Shown here: in pieces, positions 51,001-60,000 of the stretch
Position numbering within the stretch: position 1 is the first letter of the stretch
Layout: each line of letters opens with the position of its first letter
DNA from: Leptidea sinapis
Taxonomy: Eukaryota; Arthropoda; Insecta; Lepidoptera; Pieridae
Direction of reading: 5' to 3'
Length of the DNA stretch: 64,000 nt
NCBI RefSeq assembly: GCF_905404315.1
Contig: NC_066268.1
Location: 15,538,001-15,602,000, forward strand
Notes under the pieces: generated by a model
The model's database searches: none
What the model was told of the DNA's origin: nothing
Seen by the model: the letters and a program-made list of their open reading frames with translations, nothing else
Translations under genes and position numbers: made by a program

Positions 51001-54000
51001 ATTATATCTAATTAAGACTTTGTGGAATTGCAATACATGAAAAGTAAATTAAAAATTGTTTTTCTCTGCATTTTTACAAAGGCTTTCAACTCGCTACTTT
51101 TTTACCTTATTTTGAATAACAACTTAAGTAAGACGTCACCCAACATTGTTTAATTTAAATGAATGACGCGAAATCTTAACAATACCTATAGTTAGAAAAA
51201 GTTGCTTTTAAATTGGCCACTTTAAGTCCAATTTTTGTTTAACTTTAGCTGAGCTTAAAATGTAAAGTTAATACAATAAACAAACAAAGACCGCGACTTC
51301 GTTCGGATTAAATTCGTGTCGCGCTGTTTCGGGAACCTTTAAAATATCTGGGTAAATGTACTTTAGTTACTTCCTATATCTCTGACAAAATGTGTGCTAA
51401 ATCATAATCATCACATACAAATTTTATTAATATTATTGTTAGTTCATTTTTTCACTTTTAAGTTAGCTAAAACAAAAAAGCTAGTAGTGCTAATAAGAAA
51501 TAAATTCCAACATCTAATATAGGATGAACTAGCGCCAGCGCAAATACACAATCTTTTACCAAACTTGCCAAGGAGAACTTGACTACAGACTTACTGAGTA
51601 TATAATATGTAGATGTGAATTAAATTCGCTTGGATTGTTGATATTTTTCAATACTCTAAAACTTGTGTAGGAAATTGTTGTTGACATATATTTTAAGCTG
51701 ATTTTTTTTGTTTCAGAACAGGAGGTGTGAAAAGCAGCTTTACGATTCGTGGTGTCCTCGTCATCATGAGAGCACAATATTCCAGAAGCAGATCTCTGAA
51801 AGCGGACCTAATATCAACCCCAAGTACACACTTAGTAATGTTAAGATTGGAACTGAAGAAAGCTTGACGGTCACATATAAATCTGAAAGCGATGATCCTA
51901 AGGTATGTTAAACTCCAAATATCTGTAATAGAATAGAATTATAAATATATATACTTTTAAAATATGATTAAAGAAAATTTACAAAACAAAAAATATTGTA
52001 ACATGTCGTGATAGTACTTGTGTTAAAGAACAAGTTAAAGGTTACTATAACGTAATAACTTATGATACTTCTTAATGATACCACAGCTAGAGCATAGAGA
52101 TATATAGACACACAGAATAGAGCGACCATACTCAGGCTATTTAATTAAAAAAAAATATTGTAACTAAATTTTGTAAAAAAAAAGAAGCCAAAAAAACTAA
52201 AAAGTATGCTTTATATTATATATAATATAAAATATGTAACATTAATATGTATTTTATTGTAAAAAGCATGGGGTGCTTGATGTCAATTTGCTATATAAAT
52301 GTTTTATTGTCATATAATGGCAAAAGTAGAGTCATTTTGAGGTATCTGAAATGCACCCTGAAGACAAGATAAGCGATATTTTTATATCCGATACCCGCTA
52401 GTGTCTGCACCGAAAAATTTGTGCTAAAACATTCATTATTTGTTTTAAGACTAAAAAAGCAGTTATTATAGGTTATCACTTAATATAGCCTTTTAGGTAG
52501 AGGAGTATATATAACTATGTCGTATTGTCCTGGAAAGACCATGCAAGTTCCAAATCCTTTCTGCAATTTCGTCTGATTAATTCGCCACACATCCACATGG
52601 TGGGGCTGTTATACGGTTTTGGTTATTTTCGGTTATTTTGTTCGATGAAAGGTATCGTTGATTAAAGAAGTGAGTAGCTAGTTAAATTTCAAATGGGCAC
52701 CTTACGAATTATACAAAATTACAATTTTCGTAATAATATAATGACAATCTTACCTAATGGTCTTGTAATGACGGTATCGTGTGTGATTTCTGTATCACTA
52801 ATAACTGCGATTAGAATAATAACTGTGTGTATATAATATTCTTAATGATGTTATATCATAACTACATTAATAATTATTGGTACTTAAAATAATTACGTTT
52901 TTTCTAAACTGTTCAAACTTAAGAAACAACTACATTTACAGAAAATCGAAACTTTAATGATGTTAAGTTTCTAAGTATTCTATAAATTTACTCAAAGTAA
53001 TTATAACATTAATTTAGAGAATGCTTTAGGTATAATTTAGACTCGTAAACACCCTATCAAATTCACCCCAACAGTTTTTTTCCTTTTACAAAGCATACGA
53101 AAAAAGGGTTAACGCCATTGCGCTAAAAACAATTAGTGTGATCAAAATATTGTGCCTTTGAAGAAATAAATGGAATAAACTCCAACCAAGAATTCACTTT
53201 TCGAGTGTCTGGTTGGAATTTTATATTTGAAGATTTTCTGGTGATATAAATATATAAAAAGGTTCAAATAATATGTTCACCTCGAGAAGAAGTACTAAGG
53301 GACTCATTGTTACCATTTTATTTCAAAATAATACAAATTTACTAAACAAGAAAATTTTGAAAAAAGAAGAATAAATTTGGAATTAGAATTCCTCTATTTC
53401 ATTCAAAGAGCACACAGTCTTTTGTTGTCAATATTTTAAATAATTTCTGTATGATATTATTAATAATATTTAAAGTTTCGTATTTGATAAAGATTTATTT
53501 ACAGGTGGATTTTGTTGTTAATTCAACACAAAATTCCGACTTTCATGTTGAAAAACTTACGAAATGTCAGGACGGTATTTGCACAACCACGGTCCAAGTG
53601 TCACCTGACGTAAACTTTTGCTTAGCCGATGGTCAGAAGTCGGAGTTCTTTAATGTGAAGCTGAACGTAGAGGGAATAGTTGAGGAAGCGGTGATGAAGT
53701 TCCACGTGCCGTGTGCCTGCGCGTGCAGCGACATCGTTGAAGAACGATCACCAAAGTGTAACGGAAGAGGCAATTACTCCTGCGGTGTCTGCACGTGTGA
53801 AAAAGGCCGGTGAGTAAATATAATAGTAAATGGATATTCAAATTTAAACCCGAATCATAAACTAAATACTATAAAACAAAATCGCTTCCCGCTGTCTGTC
53901 CCTATGCATGCCAAGATCTTTGATCAAGATCCATCAAGATCATGAAACTACGGAACGGATTTTGATGCCGTTGTTAATAGATAGAGTGATTCAAGACGAA

Positions 54001-57000
54001 GGTCTATATGCATAATACAATATGTATAATATAGTAGAGAAAGACTGATAATTTTAGAGGTTGCTAATGTGATGTCGTAAATGAACACATTTTTTTGCGC
54101 TTAAATTGCAAACATTGGCTGAACCCTACGAGATAAATCAAAATATTGTACTACATATAGTATTTTACGCCATAAAAAAGTCTGCAAGAAAGTCCGAGAT
54201 GATATATGCCTCTTAGCATAGCGATTTAAGCTATACAGCATTAATCCTAATCAAATTAAGTACAATAATTACACTGTGTGATCAATATGGCCCTTTACAG
54301 CATGTAATTTAAATGAATATTTTCGAAGATATTACAGATTTAAAATGCATGATGAGACATTAATAACGGGTTCATTAGGAAATACCTACGTTATATTTAT
54401 TTTATTTTTACTATCAACTTTTGACAGAACCTAGTCTGCCCGAGCAGCTAGTATTCTAGTACTATAGATAATAATTTTAATATCAAACATGGGTCTATTG
54501 CATCGACTTAATAAAATGCAAGGTATTATGCTTCATCTCATAAGACAGCTTTAAGATGGAGCTTAATCAGGATTATTAAACCAGGATTACACACCGTTGT
54601 AATCGTGTTTTAGTATATTCAGAGATAAATTCTCACTATCCGAACATCACATATTATTGTCACAAAGGGTTCATTAGAATAGTTTGCATTCCACTAAGAT
54701 CTTATAAAAATCTTGAATCTAACATTGACGTCACCTACTCTTACATGATACTGGCAGACATTTAAAAAGTCACTTCATAACATGTAATAAAACTCGTATC
54801 ATAAATATGTAAATAAAAACAACGACATCATTATTATTATCATCGGACCTACATTGATATGTTCATTGCTATTGTCCATTTAACAAACACTGATCATAAA
54901 CAGACGCGCAGTGTTCGTTCCACTGTAAAGCTAATTATATTAAGCAGCCACTTTTCTCTGATGCCGCCATCATTATAATTACAGTACTCTACAGCAGACT
55001 TTGTTAATTTAATTAACAGATATGACAATATGAATCTGTACTCTTTTGATCATTCCGCTCCGCATTCTTATAAGTATAATAATAATGTCGAAGTACCTAG
55101 ACTTAGCACACGAGGTTACTGACATGTGGGATGTTGATTTAACAATAATTGTCCCAATAGTCGTTTCCGTAAACGGTCTTATAGCAAAGAGCCTCGACCA
55201 TCATCTCAAGACGCTCTCACTTAATAACTGGATAAAGGGTCAGTTACAGAAAGCAGCTGTTTTGGGAACGGCACGCATCGTGCGGAAGTTCCTCAGTCTG
55301 TCGCCCTAACCACCGGCGGAATTGTCGTGAACCAACGCCGGCGGGATTCTATTTTTTATATTTATATTTGTAATATTGTTTTTTATCAATATGTATATAA
55401 ATGTAGAAAATATGACGAAATTATAGTAAAGAGAATAATAATAAATGCAATGATAAAGTAAATAACATAATTTTTTTTTTTTTTATGGAATAGGAGGACA
55501 AACGAGCGTACGGGTCACCTGGTGTTAAGTGATCACCGCCGCCCACACTCTCCTGCAACACCAGAGGAATCACAAGAGCGTTGCCGGCCTTTAAGGAAGG
55601 TGTACGCGCTTTTCTTGAAGGTACCCATGTCGTATCGTCCCGGAAACACCGCACACGGAAGCTCATTCCACAGCTTCGTGGTACGAGGAAGAAAGCTCCT
55701 TGAAAACCGCACTGTGGAGGACCGCCACACATCCAGATGATGGGGATGAAATCCTAACTTGTGGCGTGTCGTGCGAAGGTGGAATTCGGCGGCAGGAATC
55801 AGGTTGAACAGCTCTTCGGAACACTCCCCGTGATAGATGCGGTAGAAAACACACAATGAAGCGACGTCTCTACGCAACGCCAAATGATCCAGCCGTTCAC
55901 AGAGTACTGGCTTCCCGACAATTCGAGCTGCTCTGCGTTGCTCGCGGTCAAATGGATCGAGCTGATACTGGGGTGCGCCAGACCAGAGATGACAGCAATA
56001 CTCCATGTGAGGCCGGACCTGCGCTTTGTAGAGCGCTAGAATGTGGGCCGGCTTGAAGTATTGCCGTGCTCTATTTATGACGCCCAGTTTCTTTGAAGCC
56101 AGTTTGGCTTTGCCCTCCAGATGGCCACGGAATTGGCAATTGCTCGAGATTTCGAGACCCAGTATTCCGATACTAGGCGAGGCTTTAAGGGAAGTGTTCT
56201 CGAAGAGCGGTGATACGGCAAATGGGGTTTTTTTAGTGGTAAACGCGCAAACTTGAGTCTTCTGGGGGTTAAATTGGACAAGGTTCAACTTACCCCATTC
56301 CGCGACCTTCTCGAGAGAGGACTCGATAGAAGACACAAGTTTCTCCCGGCACTGGTCGACGTTTTCCCGAGAGAGACCTGCATGGCCCGTGTATACGGCA
56401 TCACCAGTGCTGTCGTCTGCATAGCAATGCATGTTGGCGGTGTCCAACATATCATTGATATGCAGAAGAAACAGCGTGGGAGATAACACACAGCCTTGGG
56501 GAACTCCAGCGTTCACGGGCTTGGGATTCGAGCAATAACCGTCGATAACGACCTGTATGCTGCGCCCAGTGAGGAAGCTGGAGGTCCACTTGCATAAGCT
56601 CTCGGGAAGCCCAAATGATGGAAGTTTTGCGAGGATTATAACATACGGCCAATTTATATACCAAATATAACTAACTGGTGACCTTTGCTTCACCTATGTA
56701 TATTATGAGCTTCAAAATACTGCCGTTAAGGCCAGAATCGTTCCTTTAGTTCCGCAGGTCTTGGTATTTCTTATTTTATAAAAACGTCTAAGTTTGTACT
56801 ATATATATTAATCAAAACGCGTCGATGGCGCAACGTTAGAATCGTTGACTTACACCACGGACACTCCAGTTCGATCCTCCCCCCCCCAAGTATGGATGTT
56901 TTGAAATTTATGGTGACGAGAAGTATGGGCCGTTTCGGTACATTAGTGTAGCTGTGATTCCAATACTATTACAATTAGATTCAGTTTCATACTATCCTAT

Positions 57001-60000
57001 GTTATTTTAGGACCGGCAAGATTTGCGAAACGGCGATTTGTGAGAAAAAACGTGGTGATATGCCCTGCACGGATTCAGCACGAAGTGACGTATGTATTTA
57101 ATTAATTTATTACAAGTTGTTGCAAATTTGAATACATACTAAAATTTGACGTAACTACATCATTGCTAAATGTAATTGTAGTAAAATGTATTTTGGTAAG
57201 TGTAATTCCTTCCCATCACAATGCAGTGCCACTCAGGATTTACGAAAAACCTAAAGTTCTGAGCGGCATCACAATTCCGCTCGTCGCTTTGAGATAAAAA
57301 ATGTTAAGTCTCATTAGCTCAGTAATTGGACTAGCCAGACGCCCTTCAAGCCGAAATACAGTAAACGTTACTGCTTGATGGCAGAATAAGGCACCGCTCT
57401 GGTAAACTTTATATTTTGTCAAAACAATATTTTATCCATAAAGGCTTTCGGATGCCGCGACAATGTATTGTAAACCAGTTTATAAAACAGTTGTTCAAAC
57501 TACAGGTATTTTTGATTTTAGCTCGAATGTTCCGGTAACGGTGTCTGCGGTGATTGCGACGAGTGTGAATGCTTCACAAACAAACCGGGCTCCCAGTACT
57601 TCGATAAGGACAACTTTTGCGCGGACATTTGCCTTGTCACAAACGATTGCGACGAGTGCTTCCAAAACCCGATACCAGGCCGGTGTGATCTGTGCGACTT
57701 CCCGCTATTCAGACAAACATACAATCAAACATTAATGAAGGAAAAAGATGATTTTAACAGAGATGTCTGGGTGAGATGTAATGATACTATGAATGGTTGT
57801 AACATGGTGTATGCAGCTATGAAAGATGCAAGTGGAGATACCTTCTACATGATGATCGACTCTTGTGAACCTGTACACGAGGAACAAGTAACTGGAAGCG
57901 TTAATGGTACGAAAGAATTTATTTAAATAATTCAAATCTTTAAAATTAAGTATAACATATGCATGCAACTCGATAAGTTATCAAGCTGAGTTATTAAATA
58001 GCAATTTAGACGCATTTATCATAAATTAGTAGAATATAATGATAGGGAAGTATATTGAGGCTAATAGTTAACTTATTGATATCATATAAGGATTATAAAT
58101 AATGAAGGCAGATAGACTAATCAACTCAAAATAATAACTAATAAGTATGGAAATATAATAGAACACTTTAGATAGAAACAAACAGCTTGTTACATGCAAT
58201 GTATTTAAATTTTCTGTTGTGAAGCGAAATGTGGAATGACAATAATTACAACTGGCTACAAACTGAATTTCAGAAAGGTTACTTAAATGGCATATCATGT
58301 CAGCACTAAGAATATATTTTCAGAAATTTAACTCCAAGAACGATAAAGTTAGGGATGAATTGTTAATAAGATAGATAAAATTCAACATGCCAGCTTGCGT
58401 TTGGAAATAAATTTATGTAATCAGCGTTTCTTAAAATTTTCGCCCTGAGAAAGTGAATTAGAAGTTGATAGTTTAAATGGGCAGCTAGTAAATGTTGAAG
58501 GAATAACGTAGTGAAGTGCTGACTAGTTAACCTATCTAGTTAAGGCTAAATATGTATATAAAATTAAATTAAAAAAATATCCATTGCTTAAGTTTACGTC
58601 GCCACACAGTTTTAAAATGATAGATGACATCAGTAAAGATAGGGCTACCTATCAACTCTCATATATCAATAATATTTTAATCCTAAAATTAATGAATTAT
58701 GGTCGATTTACGTCTTCGAAGTGAAAATTTCTTTAGGTGCCCTGACCCCTAAATTTTGTGAATATTTTAACGGATTAGTCGGCTCAGCGATCGTGAATTT
58801 ACCAGAGCAATTTATACACAATTTTTATTTTACTAGTATGTTCTGAATGTTATTTCTTTAGGAATATATAACAAAAAATGCTGTGTTCCATATTATTAAG
58901 CTCACCTAGATGAAGTTTTGACTTCTTCGAGCGATTATTTAAAGACATGAGTTTCCATCGAGGTAGGTGCTATAACGAAAACATCAGTAACAATACCAGC
59001 GGCGTTATTAAATACACCCATATCAATGTATCGTTAATTATATTTTAGGGAGAAGTAAATAACAGACATCTTTATGATCTCAAAACAAAACGTATTGTCA
59101 GTTTACACAGTTGCGGTTACTGTATGAATATCCACCAGTTGTTTGTTGTCTCCTTCTGTCCTATATAAACTTGGGTCTCGGTGCAGCTGTCCCTTTTCTA
59201 CAAATGGTAACGTCATTAGTAGTATTATGATAGCAGTGATGTTTATTTGTCCGCGATGTCAACTCTCTGTATACAGTCTACCCCTTTCCCTATTTTATGC
59301 GGCCACTGTTATGATGTCTGGGTTTATTAGAAGTTTTTCATTTAGTTGAATGTGAAAACACAATATAAAATTTATATTGCACAGGTGTTTAAGAGCAATC
59401 AAATATATTAGTTATAATTCTTCACAACTTATAATATCTCAAAACATTATTAATACTCTGACTCTATTGACTCTATTTTAATTTATAATATCGAACTATC
59501 TCGATAGTAAAATTTAATTCAAATAATTTATATATGACTTAATAATTAGCACTATTTACACTATTTATATAAAAAATAATAAAATAAAACTGAAATAATC
59601 TTATAACAAGGGTGATATTTTTGAACCATTTATATTTCTTACTTCTTAGTATATCTCCAGTCCAATTCTATATCAGTTTTCCACCGTATATCTAATCTTT
59701 TATATTTCCTTTAATCCAATATTCAGTTTTCTTCTCTCCATCCTGTTTTGTCACACCATTAAAAATTATGTTTCATTTTAGTCATGGCCCTATATAAACA
59801 GCTGTAAGTCAAGCAACGCAAAATTCATTTTGTGTTAAATGCCATGCGTCTTACTATTTCTAATTTCAAAATACGTATATACAAAAACACAAATCATTCC
59901 CCTTTATAATATTATTACTTACTATAGAAAAATATTGCCTTCTGCCAAATGGAATCGCCAAAGTAGCACATTAATATCTCGTAGTCCAGGGCCAGAGCAC

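Larger units (their letters stand above)
21055..51716 (+). other. Gene 2 intron 1, 30.7 kb, repeat-filled
   Basis: A GT...AG intron in phase 0. It contains many repeat copies (listed separately) and a beta-tubulin fragment, but no exon-like integrin sequence that I could find. Stretches 21055-24350, 28030-29990, 34000-38790 and 46000-49700 hold only AT-rich sequence with short spurious frames. It is 6 to 300 times longer than any other intron in the two genes; first introns often hold enhancers. Confidence 0.75.

Noticed and set aside
51903..53504. A hidden beta-I exon in gene 2 intron 2
   Set aside because: Read for DxSxS, NxDxPEG, AGI.QP.DG and DYPS coding in all + frames; stops are too dense and none was found.
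55421..56491. Several additional frames within the Daphne-like element
   Set aside because: They are shadows of the long minus-strand reverse transcriptase frame.
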